DNA of 64,000 nt from Liolophura sinensis (GCF_032854445.1 NW_027018028.1:1-64000), one strand, 5' to 3'; shown: positions 10,697-22,562, counted from the stretch's first letter. Notes: a model not told the origin generated them from the sequence alone. Made by a program: numbers and translations.

Positions 10697-12715
10697 CAAA
10701 GACAGTGAGGAGCAAGAGATTACAATAATATGACACAAAACTACTAGTCAGATTTTAGAAATTTGGACCCGTAGCTCTGTGTCGATCAGATACAAGTAGC
10801 AATGACAGATGAAAACATTTAATCAGAGTACTTGGTTATTAATCGATGACGAATTATTTTGTTTGAAAGCATATTTTATTAACTTTTAAAACAGGCTCTA
10901 AAATATCCAAAAGTTACTTTAGAAGACTGACGTCAAATTCGAGGCATATTTAAGGTTAAAGCAAACAACAGGGATTAATTCTGAGATGTCATAGTCCAGG
11001 TTTCAGGAAAGAATTGTACGACCTCATCCGTTTCACGAACATAATACATGTATATCCCTTTTGACAGTATTGATGACATGTTCCCAGAAGTTCAACATCC
11101 AGCACCCCCCTCCTCACCCCCCCCCCCCCCTTCCCGCCAAACAGATCTAATTATGGTACATGTATTTGTCCTTTAATAATGTAATGAAGTCTTCTTTGCG
11201 ATTGACGATAAGAGCTTATAACTGCTTTGGCTGGTTGCCGTCGAACATGTACTTACGTGGATGTAACGCTATAGACTGGAGTACTCTGTGATTTCAGTCT
11301 CAGTTCGCAAAGAAACAGGGTATTCCGTTAGAAGTTATAAGAGTGCATGGAATACACAGTTTGCAAGGCGTGGTGAACGTGCATGCTTTCCATTTTCCGC
11401 AGCCTACCAAGCGTGGGTTCAAATCCAATCCTGGACATCGAATGTGTAGATTTCCTTGCTCCTTCTATTTAAGCATTTTGTAGAATAAGCGATCGACGAT
11501 GCTCATAAGGACCGTTCGCGGAATCAAAGGATCTTCTTTCTCCAACTAATATCGGTAGGGCACACATGGAAAAGTTCGCCCAAAACAGGCACTCCGGTTT
11601 CTTTGCCATAACAATCACACAGATCAAAAAAATAAATAAATAAATAAATGCCTTTCATTAGTGGGTCACAGAAACCAAAGAAAAAGTAAAATATATCAAT
11701 AGACAATAAGTGTAATACTACCAATGTAACGTTAAGTAAGCCAAATCTTCGAAGCTACAAGCGTGAATTTCACAAGTTTACATTACTCAAGCTAATGTGG
11801 GAACATACAGAAGAATCTTTAAACAGTAGCATCGCAGGTTCGAGTCCAGTCGTTGCTGATTGAGCGAGTGAGCTTTTTTATCAAATCTAATGAATTTTAC
11901 GTTGCACTCAAGCATATTGCACCTTTGGGGTATAGTGCCTTCGGACGTAAGATCTTGATTTCAACATCTGACCTCGTTAGGTAGGGGCCTCTTGTCTTCG
12001 GGGAAAGTGGCTTTTATTGTTTAGGCCAGCGATCACTTCATCGCCCAAAACAAATTGTTTTTGACTGTGAATAAATGAACAAAAAAAATATCGAATAAAT
12101 AAGTGAAAATTTTCAATGTGTAATAATCAAATCATTCTTAATTATATTCGATACTCTACAGATTGCTGGGGTTTTTTTCCGCCTAAGGTGCTTGAATTTT
12201 GACATCGGGTGTCTCCATTTATCTATGAAGGAAATCCGGTGAGTCTATACTATCAAAAGGCGAACACAAAAACTGAGCAGACCAGAGTGTGCTAGGCGAT
12301 AATCCCTAGAGTAACTAATAAAATAATTATTTCAGAGCTTTACAGATCGATTGATCAGATTATCACAGAATTACAGATAGATTGGTCGATACCGAAAGCG
12401 CACGGTTTCCCCCTATGATACTAGGTAAGGTCGTGTACTTATTTATTCAAAGTTTTTTTTCCTTAAAACATTTTCCAAACGTGGCTTGTTTACATAGTTT
12501 ACATTATTTCCTTCTAGCGCGCGTGTACTGCACATATGAACATAAAATCTGCTCACCGCTGTATGGACTGCACTGAGAGTAAACCCTCATTCTGATGGTA
12601 AGTTTGCCTCACTCAGTACTGTACGAGAAGAAGTTTAGACTTACCATGTAAAAAATGTATCTGCCCAACATTTGACTCGGTTTTTTTGTTTTTTTTTTCT
12701 GATGTGTTACGTCAT
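10697..12715. other. No gene recognised; C-rich tract at 11104-11135
   Basis: AT-rich sequence with short frames only. A cytosine-rich tract lies at 11104-11135. Two box B-like motifs, gggttcaaatccaat near 11414 and aggttcgagtccagt near 11839, lack a convincing box A and cloverleaf, so they are at most SINE-head relics. Confidence 0.5.
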
Positions 12716-12758
12716 AATCAAGAATACTTCACTTATAAAAAGGCAGCCAGCATTATTA
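12716..12758 (-). mobile_element. SINE core fragment
   Basis: taatcaagaatacttcact followed by a degenerate ggcagccagcattatta matches the SINE 3' core in minus orientation. Short relic. Confidence 0.55.
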
Positions 12759-13076
12759 GAGACCTTAGTTAATAGTTACAAGTTGTAACTTTAAATTTGA
12801 ATGAGCTTAACTACTCTAGTTTGACGTTACAATTAACAAGTTACAAGATCAACTTTTAACTTCCAATTAAAGGTCTCTGTTGTCTTGCATTTGACTCGAA
12901 ATGCCAGCAAGTCACCGCGTTCTTGAATTGCCTGCTTTTAAACTATCGAACTCAAATATGTATAATTCTCAGCAAAAAAGTCTCATCGTATCGTAGATGC
13001 ATAGACAATTTCAGACATTTCCTGAGAGCTGAAACAAGTGGTAATGCACATGCATCTATCCGAAGCACGAGTCATA

Positions 13077-13232
13077 TTTATGTTTATTTATTTATTTATT
13101 TAATTGGTGTTTTAAGCCCTGCTCAAGAATATGTCACAAATTTGACGGCGGCCAGCATTATGGTGGGAGGAAACCGGACAGAGCCCAGGGAAAACCCACG
13201 GCCAGCCGCAGGTTGCTGGAAAACCTGTTTAT
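13077..13232 (-). mobile_element. tRNA-derived SINE, head missing
   Basis: Tail tttatttatttatttatt, then attggtgttttaagccc, the core ggtgggaggaaaccggacag and gccgcaggttgctgg, in minus orientation; truncated before the tRNA-like head. Confidence 0.8.
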
Positions 13233-13324
13233 GTTTATGCTACAACACAGGTGATTTTGGTCGTCAGGCCAGATCTTGATTTTATATGTGTATTTTTCTG
13301 GGAGAGCGCAAATGACTCAAGTAC

Positions 13325-13385
13325 GACGTAAAAGGAGTTCTAGCACGGCGTAAAACACCAGTCAAATAAATAAATAAATAAATAA
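13325..13385 (+). mobile_element. SINE 3' end fragment
   Basis: gcacggcgtaaaacaccag, tcaaataaataaataaataa: only the last ~60 bp of the SINE, plus orientation. With the minus copy at 13077-13232 it forms an inverted pair with a ~90-bp spacer. Confidence 0.7.
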
Positions 13386-14175
13386 TCATGACCTTACAAA
13401 ATGGTCTTGTCTAGTAGTAATTGTGGCAAGTCGGACGCATCGAAATTCTTACTTTCTATTCTCTTACGGCATGTATGTTGTGCTCTCAAATCAATAAGTG
13501 TAAAACCGCTTTCGGTTCTTTGTTCCCCTTTCCCGTAACTCTATCACGTGGACCAGTGTTCAGCAGGAAATTATTCCTAATGCTATAGTAATTGTTCTAT
13601 AAATACTGCACACTTAAATTTTGAGTTTGATTCATGCCCTGTATTAATCACCCGGTGACGTTTTAATCACAACTCTTATCCACTGCACAGATCGTCATAT
13701 TCATTAGCTCATTCATGGTGTGTGAGTTACTCTCAAGGTATGTAGGTCTACTTTACATTTACTTTAACTGAAAGACAAACTAACTGAAGACAGGTTGATT
13801 TTGGTCAGTAACTGATAAATCGCAGGGGTTTTCGAGATTACAAATTTTACTCAACTTGGGGCTAGGGGCTGTATATTCATGATGATGAATAGTTGCCATC
13901 GAAGCGCAACAAAAATACACTGTTTCATTGTTGATAAAACACAGTAAACATTTTGAACTCTGATTTAATGCATTTGCCTTTGGCAAAACCCTGAGGTGCT
14001 TTCTGCGTGTGACCCACTGAGTTTCACGATGTATAAACACAGTACAGAATTTGGACTGTGATTTAATGCATTTGCCTAGAACATTCTTTGTGCTTTTCCA
14101 TCATCACTGAAAACTACCAAGAAGTTCTCTTGGCATAAATCCTGCCTAAATTCGTATTTACATAACTCCCTATGG
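13386..14175. other. No gene recognised
   Basis: AT-rich sequence. A short direct repeat (gatttaatgcatttgcct near 13961 and 14060) is the only structure noticed. Confidence 0.5.
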
Positions 14176-14177
14176 TG

Positions 14178-14446
14178 GTTTATTTATTTATTTATTTTTA
14201 CTTAATTATTGTCTGATTGATGTATTCCGCCGTGCTCAAGAATATTTCACTTATACTATGGCGGCTAGCATTGGTGAGAGGAAGGTGGGAGCGAGGAAAA
14301 TCATCGAAAGTTGCTGGAAGACCTCCCCACGTACGGCCGGAGAGGTAGCCAGTATGAACTGGACTTGAACTCACAGTATTGGTGAGATGCTCCTGGATAA
14401 TTACTCTGCGCTAGCTTGCTAACCACCTGAGCTGCGGAGGCCCCCT
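14178..14446 (-). mobile_element. Near full-length tRNA-derived SINE
   Basis: Tail, gattgatgtattccgccgtg, core (partly deleted around 14270), acgtacggccggagaggtag, and a tRNA-like head ending ctgcggaggcccc, all in minus orientation. Box B-like (minus) and box A-like elements are recognisable but mutated. Confidence 0.8.
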
Positions 14447-14649
14447 TTAAATGGTGGTTAACTTTTTTGATGATTTCTGTTGACCATTGGTTTAGGAAAT
14501 TGGCTTCGCGATCAGTGTCCTGACACTCCCATTTTGTTTGAGGATTGTATGTTTTGACGTTTACATTCTGTATCCTTCACTTCCTTCATAGTCCTATTAA
14601 ACATCGATATCTGAATTAAATCAATCCATAGACCAATCTCATCATCATT

Positions 14650-14754
<105 letters not shown>

Positions 14755-15137
14755 GATTATTTTTCTCTCTGAACATTTCATTTCGGATTTGACGCTTGAT
14801 CATTTATTTGATTAAAGAAGAGTTTTAGGTTCTAAAAGTGTTATAGATATATAACGAAAAAATACATACACCGAAAAAAATACTTTAAAATCCAAGAAAA
14901 AAGGAATTTCGATTCGTTACCATTCAACATTGGCTAATTCAAATACTATGCTGGTGTTTCCGCGAATGGCAAGCGCCACACTGGTCAGGTGTTGAGAAGT
15001 GGACTTAAGAGGTCGCGAAAGCAAACTCTTCGCACTACGGCTGTGTTGTAGTTCAAAAGCTCTTTCTGAGTGAAAATCGAAGCACGATGATTGGGAACTC
15101 AACGGGGTTCTAAATCCTATATAAATATATGTATTTG

Positions 15138-16532
15138 TTTGATAGGTGTTCAATTCTCTATTTTGTTGACACAGTCCCCATATCGTTATCGGGAATAATT
15201 GTTTGATAGGTGTCAATTCCCTATTTTGTTGACACAGTCCCCATATCGTTATCTGGAATAATTGTTTAATAGGTGTTCAATTCTCTATTTTGTTGACACA
15301 GTCCCCATATCGTTATCGGGAATAATTGTTTGATAGGTGTTCAATTCTCTGTTTTGTTGACACAGTCCCCATATCGTTATCGGGAATAATTGTTTGATAG
15401 GTGTCAATTCCCTGTTTTGTTGACACAGTCCCCATATCGTTATCGGGAATAATTGTTTGATAGGTGTCAATTCCCTATTTTGTTGACACAGTCCCCATAT
15501 CGTTATCGGGAATAATTTTTTGATGGGTGTCAATTCTCTATTTTGTTGATACGGTCCCCATATCGTTATCGGGAATAATTGTTTGATAGGTGTCAATTCT
15601 CTATTTTGTTGACACGGTCCCCATATCGTTATCGGGAATAATTGTTTGATAGGTGTCAGTTCTCTATTTTGTTGACACGGTCCCCATATCGTTATCGGGA
15701 ATAATTGTTTGATAGGTGTCAATTCTCTATTTTGTTGACACAGTCCCCATATCGTTATCGGGAATAATTGTTTGAGAGGTGTCAATTCTCTATTTTGTTG
15801 ACACGGTCCCCATATCGTTATCGGGAATAATTGTTTGATAGGTGTCAATTCTCTATTTTGTTGACACAGTCCCCATATCGTTATCGGGAATAATTGTTTG
15901 ATAGGTGTCAATTCTCTATTTTGTTGACACGGTCCCCATATCGTTATCGGGAATAATTGTTTGATAGGTGTCAATTCTCTATTTTGTTGACACGGTCCCC
16001 ATATCGTTATCGGGAATAACTGTTTGATAGGTGTCAATTCTCTATTTTGTTGACACAGTCCCCATAACGTTATCGGGAATAATTGTTTGATAGGTGTCAA
16101 TTCTCTATTTTGTTGACACAGTCCCCATATCGTTATCGGGAATAATTGTTTGATAGGTGTCAATTCTCTATTTTGTTGACACGGTCCCCATATCGTTATC
16201 GGGAATAATTGTTTGATAGGTGTCAATTCTCTATTTTGTTGACACAGTCCCCATATCGTTATCGGGAATAATTGTTTGATAGGTGTCAATTCTCTATTTT
16301 GTTGACACGGTCCCCATATCGTTATCGGGAGTAATTGTTTGATAGGTGTCAATTCTCTATTTTGTTGACACGGTCCCCATATCGTTATCGGGAATAATTG
16401 TTTGATAGGTGTCAATTCCCTATTTTGTTGACACGGTCCCCATATCGTTATCGGGAATAATTGTTTGATAGGTGTCAATTCCCTATTTTGTTGACACAGT
16501 CCCCTTATCGTTATCTGGAATAATTGTTTCAT
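15138..16532. repeat. 63-bp minisatellite, about 22 copies
   Basis: The unit gacacagtccccatatcg, ttatcgggaataattg, tttgataggtgtcaattc, tctattttgtt repeats at 63 bp and is highly uniform. Most variation is cag/cgg, tctct/tccct and a ttcaa/tcaa one-base indel in the outermost units. Because 63 is divisible by three, the minus strand holds a 415-codon frame with a 21-residue unit (PIKQLFPITIWG). That frame has no start context, splice signals or domain and breaks at the outermost units, so it is treated as non-coding. The array ends about 130 bp before the signal-peptide exon of gene A. Confidence 0.95.
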
Positions 16533-16664
16533 GAAGTTGCATATAAATTTATATAATCAATATAAAAACAACATGAATTTTATTGATTTTGATTGATTTG
16601 ACTGATATGATTAATTCCACTTTTTGATGAGATGATTACTCACTGTTGTTTTCTTTTTATTTAG

Positions 16665-16715
16665 ACAAAATGTCGGTTTTCCTGGTTTTGATTTATATGA
16701 TCGCTACAGCAGGAG
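16665..16715 (+). CDS. Gene A, exon with start codon and signal peptide
   Basis: An acceptor (ttttctttttatttag) is followed by acaaaATG; the start codon is at 16670. The 16 residues MSVFLVLIYMIATAGG form a short hydrophobic secretion signal, and the exon ends GGAG|GTAGGT in phase 1. The 5' untranslated region must therefore begin in an upstream exon that I cannot place. Spliced to 17176, the junction codon is GAT and the mature protein would begin near DLYEGV. The design (acceptor directly before ATG, short signal peptide, phase-1 donor) is the same as in gene B at 26111-26177, which suggests the two genes are related. No other function is recognisable. Confidence 0.72.
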
Positions 16716-17175
16716 GTAGGTTGTTAAGCTAACATTTACTTCTACCAACATTTTAGATGTCATAATAATATATTTGTATGTACATGTAACATTTCTGTTG
16801 TAAAAGGCAAATGTTGTCCCTATGTATTGTCAATAGTCCAGAACCTCGCTTGTTGTTTAAATAGATCATATTTAAACTTTAAAATCACATCCTAGCCGTT
16901 CCTGAAATACATTACGTATATATTTATTTATTCGTTTAATATTTTTTTTTGGAATTATTTATATGGTGTTCAATCTCTACCCAAGAATACTGTATTCACA
17001 GGAAAAACGACCAGTACAGAAAACCCCGGAAACACACGACCGTCCACAAGTTTGCTTTAAGTATGGGGATGAAATATATAGTATAAAAGTATCATTATAG
17101 TCATACCAATGGGAAACGTATGCTCTAGCACATAACATAGCAATGACAAATGTTTTCTTATTTGTACCATTGTAG

Positions 17176-18843
17176 ATTTGTATGAAGGTGTCTTGGCTGC
17201 CTCAATTTTCAATGCCGCCCTTCGTGCAGTGTTGCAGGAATCAACCGAAATGCTTTTGACTTTAGAAACGACAGAACCTGTCCTGTCATCTGATAGGTTA
17301 AGTTTTACTGCTGGTTCAGCGCCCTCTGTTTTTCCATCGTTTTCCATTAACCCCTACGAGGGGCTAAACCCCACATCTTCAAGCCCTTACGTATTCGCTT
17401 ACAAATCCTTAACGGCTGCTGAAGAATGGACGCTGACAACCAAAGAGACAAACGTAGAAATTACAGCTTCGTTGACGTCGATACATGCACATGGCACGAC
17501 TACAACAGGTAGTCAGCTTGCAGCCACAGAGGCGATTTTGACGTCAACTCTCAGCAATGTACTAATCACTACTGGTCGAATAGCAAACCCATTTACCCAG
17601 GCTCAAGAGAGGTTAACACCGATTGTGACTGATATACAGAGCTTAACCAGTAAAACACTGAGTCCATTTAGAGCTGTCCAAGAGACGCTGATGCCGACAG
17701 TGACCCATATACCGAACAGTAGGAGTCAGTCATTGGGTCAATTTGCAATTGAACAAGGAACGTCGACACCGACTGTAGCCCATTTACATAACAATGCGAG
17801 TCAAACAAACGAAACAAACAACCAGTCATTGGCCACAGATCACATGACAACGATACTACCTTCTATCCAGATGTCTATAATTACTAGCGAAGTGAACAAC
17901 CAGTCATTGGTCCCAGAGCTCATGCCGACGCTACCTTCAAGCCAGATGTCTAATATTACCAGCGAAGTAAACAACCAGTCATTGGTCCCAGAGCTCATGA
18001 CGGCACTACCTTCTATCCAGATGTCTATAATTACCAGCGAAGAAAACAAACAGTCATTGGTCACAGAGCTCATGCCGACGCTGCCTTCAAGCCAGATGTC
18101 TAATATTACCAGCGAAGTGAACAACCAGTCATTGGTCACAGAGCTCATGACGACGGTACCTTCAAGCCAGATGTCTAATATTACTAGCGAACTGAACAAC
18201 CAGTCATTGGTCACAGAGCCCATGACGACGCTACCTTCTATCCAGATGTCTATAATTACCAGCGAAGTGAACAACCAGTCATTGGTCACAGAGCTCATGA
18301 CGACGGTACTTTCAAGCCAGATGTCTAATATTACCAGCGAAGTGAACAAGCAGTCAATGGTCACAGAGCTCATGACGACGCTGCCTTCAAGCCAGATGTC
18401 TAATATTACTAGTGAAATAAACAGCAAGATATTGGCCACAGAGTCCATGACGACACTTCCTTCTAGCCAGATGTCTAATATTACCAGCGAATTAAACAGC
18501 CAGTCATTGGTAACAGAGCCCATGATGACACTACCTTCTAGGCAGATGTCTAACATTACCACCGACATAAACAGCCAGATATTGGTCACAGAACCCCTAC
18601 CGACCACGTCTTTTGCAGATCCCATGACGACTCAGCCCTACAACCAAATATCTAATACTGGCAACCAAACAGAATCAGAAGAAATGGTGACATCACATGT
18701 CAAACATATGTCAAAACTCTCCATAGAAACGCCATACAGTCTACAGCCTACCTGGAATTCACACCAAGCAGCATCTGCGCCACTGACAGTGTGGACCACC
18801 AATGGACAGCATATGACGGACACGGTTTTAACTACTTATACAG
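17176..18843 (+). CDS. Gene A, large Ser/Thr-rich exon with 75-bp repeats
   Basis: The acceptor ttgtaccattgtag opens a 556-codon exon entered and left in phase 1. The first 215 or so residues are non-repeated but Ser/Thr-rich. Then come about ten 25-residue units of the type NNQSLVTELMTTLPSSQMSN and ITSEV. Each unit typically carries two N-glycosylation sequons (NQS and NIT) and many Ser/Thr, and there are no cysteines. Composition, repeats and the upstream signal exon indicate a secreted, heavily glycosylated mucin-like protein. The frame stays open to a TAA at 18894-18896. I end the exon at 18843 because ACAG|GCAAGT matches the rare GC donor consensus exactly, restores phase 1 and joins the next phase-1 exon. 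If that site is not used, the protein ends at 18896. Confidence 0.78.
17820..18595 (+). repeat. 75-bp coding tandem repeat (25 residues), about 10 units
   Basis: acaaccagtcattgg recurs at 75-bp spacing (for example 17896 and 17971), alternating two subtypes, LPSIQMSII and LPSSQMSNI. Later units are more diverged (NSKILATES, NSQILVTEP). All units keep the exon frame. Confidence 0.92.
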
Positions 18844-19148
18844 GCAAGTTCAATATGTACAATGTTAATTGGGAAGAAATGTTGTTACCGATCTAACAAA
18901 GGCAATCATGTTAAGGGAATATATAGTTTCAAAGTGTATTGAGTATCAACAGATACAGTCAATTATATCCTACAGTGCTTAACTAAATATTTTAAGAGTT
19001 TGAAAAACTGGAATTGAATACAGTTTTATAAATGGGCTTTTTGTACGATACTACCTATCCGCGACATTGCATTTTTTTAATATTTACCTACATGTAAAAT
19101 TTTCTCTGCGAAAAGCCAATACAAATGCGAATTCGTTGGCAGTTTCAG

Positions 19149-19286
19149 TGCCAAATGCGAGAACCTTCATCCAGCCAACGACATCATTACATGAAGTCTC
19201 AACTCCTCTTGGGACACTGTATACGCTGACCACATCGCCTCCCTCACCGACACCAGCTTACCCAAGACTTTCAACTACTACTCTGG
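19149..19286 (+). CDS. Gene A, short Thr/Pro-rich exon (first of a pair)
   Basis: The acceptor ttggcagtttcag is followed by TG CCA AAT; in phase 1 it reads VPNARTFIQPTTSLHEV, then a Thr/Ser/Pro-rich stretch ending PRLSTTTL. The donor is CTGG|GTTAAGT at 19286/19287, again phase 1; unspliced, the frame would stop two codons later. Length 138 bp (46 codons). The exon resembles 20212-20343, which also starts VPN and ends STTT-. It has no cysteine. Probably a linker or mucin-type segment of the same secreted protein. Confidence 0.65.
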
Positions 19287-19974
19287 GTTAAGTACAAAAT
19301 CAAGTGCACTTGGCTGTAAAATGACTGTGTGGTGTGCTAACATACGTGAATCAACTGACAGCCTTTCAAAACTAACCTTCAGTCGCCAAACTTTGCCTTG
19401 GTTATGAAACGAAATCCATGTAATGTTGTACATGTGTCCATTGAAACACGTCGTATTGTTTAAGTTGATGTTTTTGAAGTTCCAAAATAGCGTGATTTAT
19501 CTTCATTTTGGGTGGGGTGGGGGGGGGGGGTCGTATATTTCCTAGCAAAGAATGAAAACGATCCAAAACCACATGCACCCAATTTCCTTGCTTTGTGTCT
19601 CAGAATCGGACCGCTGAATAAAACGTTCGAATTAGGATCGCTTTTCATAAAAGTACCAGAAAGAAATATATTATTGGAACGGAAGTTGTTGAGTGGCCAT
19701 AATGCTTCATGTGGCTATATTTGGTTAGTTATTTGTTTTTTTCTGACTGTTTTGCTATTCAAAACCACAAGTAATCAGTTTCTCTGCTTTGTGCCCCTTT
19801 CAGAAAATGCGTGCCCTTGGAAACCTTCAATTCCACGTTAGAGTTGTTTATTATAAAGGTAGCATAATAATATTGTAAGAGGTGTGGGGGAGGGGGGGGG
19901 CAAATTTTAATATGGTAAACGCATTTGCCAACGCTTTTCTGGACACTGTGGGATATTTAGTAAATTTTTTTGTT

Positions 19975-20168
19975 TACATATTTAATTATCGGTTTATGTA
20001 GTACTCAAAAATAATTAACTTATACGATGGCATTATGGTGGGAGGAAACTAGGCAGAAGCCGGGGGAAGCTCACGACAGCCCGCAGGTTGCTGCCGGACC
20101 GGTCACGCCGGTGGTTTACGCCGGTCGCTCCGGTTTCTTCCACCTTATCGTATAAGTAAGAAATCATT
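19975..20168 (-). mobile_element. Degenerate SINE
   Basis: ggtttatgtagtactcaaa, attaacttatacgatgg, attatggtgggaggaaac and gcccgcaggttgctgccgg match the SINE 3' core in minus orientation. It is followed by a GCCGGT-rich stretch (20095-20140) and a short inverted remnant ccaccttatcgtataagtaa. The two halves form an imperfect inverted repeat. Confidence 0.68.
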
Positions 20169-20211
20169 CATTTGTAAGGATATATTCATTGGAATGTATT
20201 TATCTTGACAG

Positions 20212-20343
20212 TGCCAAACCTGAATACATCGTTTATCACCAAACTGCACACATTCGCCCAAAACGACTCGACACCCGTTCATCCGTTGACGTCGCCCTCC
20301 ACGGATACACCAGCTACCACCAGGCCATCAACTACCACAAGGG
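20212..20343 (+). CDS. Gene A, short Thr/Pro-rich exon (second of a pair)
   Basis: The acceptor tatttatcttgacag is followed in phase 1 by VPNLNTSFITKLHTFAQND, then a Thr/Pro-rich end (STDTPATTRPSTTTR). The donor is AAGGG|GTGAGC, leaving phase 1 at 20343. The exon is 132 bp (44 codons). Start, length, composition and phase match exon 19149-19286, so one probably arose from the other by exon duplication. Both are followed by good donors and interrupted by intron frames with stops, which supports them as real exons. Confidence 0.65.
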
Positions 20344-20523
20344 GTGAGCTCAGAACCTAGTATCGTCGACACTTGGCTTTAAAATGGCTGAATATTGTGA
20401 AACAAACCATGAGTATAGTGTGCTGTCATTGGTAACAAGAATATATGCCATTTATGCTCCAAAACAATTAATAATATTAACACTGATAACTTGTGTTTTT
20501 CTGCCTTGATCGCTTCTGACAAG

Positions 20524-20735
20524 GCAAGAAAATGCAAATATTCAAAATTTATAAACGTTTTATAAAACCTAGCCTGCCAGGTGCAACAGGTGCTGAACTT
20601 GATGTAAACAATATTGAGAGGGACGTTATAAAATATAGTTACATAATACCCTGCTTTATCCATTCATTTTCCTTCGTGGAAAAAATGATAAAAGTCATAA
20701 ATATTAAATTACTGGCTGCTATAAAACAAAACTGA
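20524..20735 (+). CDS. Doubtful terminal exon of gene A
   Basis: After a weak acceptor (gatcgcttctgacaag) the phase-1 frame stays open for about 70 codons to a TGA at 20733-20735, and an AATAAA signal lies at 20781-20786. The encoded peptide is Lys/Ile-rich, with no Ser/Thr richness, no domain and no clear membrane segment. Position, phase and polyadenylation signal favour a last exon; composition argues against it. RNA evidence would be needed to accept it. Confidence 0.2.
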
Positions 20736-20786
20736 TAGTGTTTATGCATGCACTAAAAAGAACAATTTAAGTCCGCTTTCAATAAA

Positions 20787-22360
20787 ATGCATAACTTATA
20801 ACAACCTTAAACAATCAGAACTGCTCGGAAAATAATTAGAATAAAATCATCGTGATTTTACGCGCATTTTGGGCTCATCAACGCAAAAAAAACAAGCTAA
20901 GAAGAAGAGGAGGAGGCGTTTAGGACAACAAATGGAGGAGGAAGAGGGACCCCGAATCCGGATGAAAAAAACCAACAACTGTTGCTATGAAAGGTAACTG
21001 TATGTGTGTCACTGCTCATGTGTGAGTTGGTCAAGATCTGGAGGTCTTGGCGCTCAACTTTTTTATTTTTATAAATACTGAAAGTTAATGGATTTCTACA
21101 CATTGTTTCTCCACAGGGAGCTTTAAAGTATGATTTATTATTCATGGAAACACAGAAACTTTTTCAGCCTTTTTGCCTTGCTAGAGAGCTTGAACTACAA
21201 TACTAAATTTGGACAAGGGAGGTAACACAGCTTTTGTCGGATTGTTGGCTTTGGATGTGAGTTCTGTCTTGACACTGCTTGTGGGGTCCAGATTTGCCTA
21301 TCATGGTATACTGGTGTGAGTGAGTTCCTAGCCTAAAACTCACAAATTTGTCATAGACTTAAGTTATGCAGTGTTGACTTTGTGATATTGTTCATGGAAA
21401 ATAGCATGAATATAATTTTACCTAAGTTAAGTCACAAATAAAGCGGAGCTAACAGATAATAAATCCAGGCATTCTGTTGACACGGTGAAAACTCTGGTTA
21501 GCCGCGTAAAGTTTTGATAGTCATCCATGATCGGACTTTTCAGATATTGTGGTTTGGTCACGGCAATTGCCGAGTGAAATCAAAATGTTGTAAACTTCAT
21601 ATCACTCTCCTTCACAACCTTGGTATGATTTCAAACAAAAGTAGGCTATTTTAGGTGTATATAGAGAAATTGGACCACTGCAGAATATAGATTCGCCAGT
21701 CAGCTCTAAGATGTTAATCAAAATATTTTTCTTTGCATACATGTACTGAAAATAATCTAACTTACAACTGAAAGCTCAAGTTTTTATTTGCAGAATATCA
21801 TTTCAAAATCAGTTAAATTCGGCTGGTAAATTACCTAAAACATAAAACTTTTAAATCTTGGTAAAATTTGGATTGGCGCGCTGTATAAAAAGCTGTGTCT
21901 GTAACTCTGATGTCTTAGGTACAGCGTTCTAGTGAGGCACTACAAGTATGCCGACGTGTAAAGTTACAGAAACTGCCGTCAGATTCAAGAAAAACAAACA
22001 AGTGGTCCATTGCAGTCATACTGAGGGGCTAACGAGGTAATACTAAAAAGTCGGAAGTTAAACTTGTAGATATGGCTGGATCCGGGATTGAACCCCTGAT
22101 GTATCGTTTGCTAGGCAGATTACTTTATCTTTGGCAACGACCCTTCACGTAATATTAGAAAAGACCCTCAGTTTGACCATATTGTCGTAGGAAAATAAAA
22201 GGTGTCAACAGGTAAGTGGGGGGGTTTTATTAGACTTACAGTGCTATCTAGCTTAATCTATTCTTATTCCCAAACACATTAATAGTGTGTATACCGATAT
22301 AATCTGTATGCGTTTATTTTATTTAAACATATTTAAATAAGTTTAAAATAGGTTTATGAA
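20787..22360. other. No gene recognised
   Basis: Mostly AT-rich sequence without domain-bearing frames. A tRNA-like box B in minus orientation (gggattgaacccctgat, about 22083) stands alone, without a folded tRNA, and may be a SINE-head relic. Confidence 0.5.
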
Positions 22361-22377
22361 CTATTTATTTAATTTTG

Positions 22378-22562
22378 TATAATTTTGAGTACGACGTACT
22401 CAAGAATATTTCACTTATACCACGGCACCCAGTATTATGGTGAGAGGAAATCGGCCAGAGCCCTGGAGAAACTCATGACCACTCGCAGGTTGGCATCAGA
22501 CCTACCCACGCACGAAGAGAGAGGAACCCAGGATGAGCTGGATTTGAACGCATAACGACCAG
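22378..22562 (-). mobile_element. tRNA-derived SINE, partial head
   Basis: gtactcaagaatatttcact, ggcacccagtattatggtg, gcaggttggcatcagac and tggatttgaacgcataacga follow the SINE order in minus orientation. It ends within the tRNA-like head. Confidence 0.78.

Noticed and set aside
11405-11860. tRNA genes suggested by box B-like motifs near 11414 and 11839 (also about 680 and 22083)
   Set aside because: No box A at proper spacing and no cloverleaf that I can fold; more likely SINE-head relics or chance.
15285-16532. 415-codon minus-strand open frame as a repeat protein gene
   Set aside because: It exists only because the 63-bp unit lacks stops in that frame. There is no start context, no splice sites and no domain, and the outer units lose the frame by an indel.
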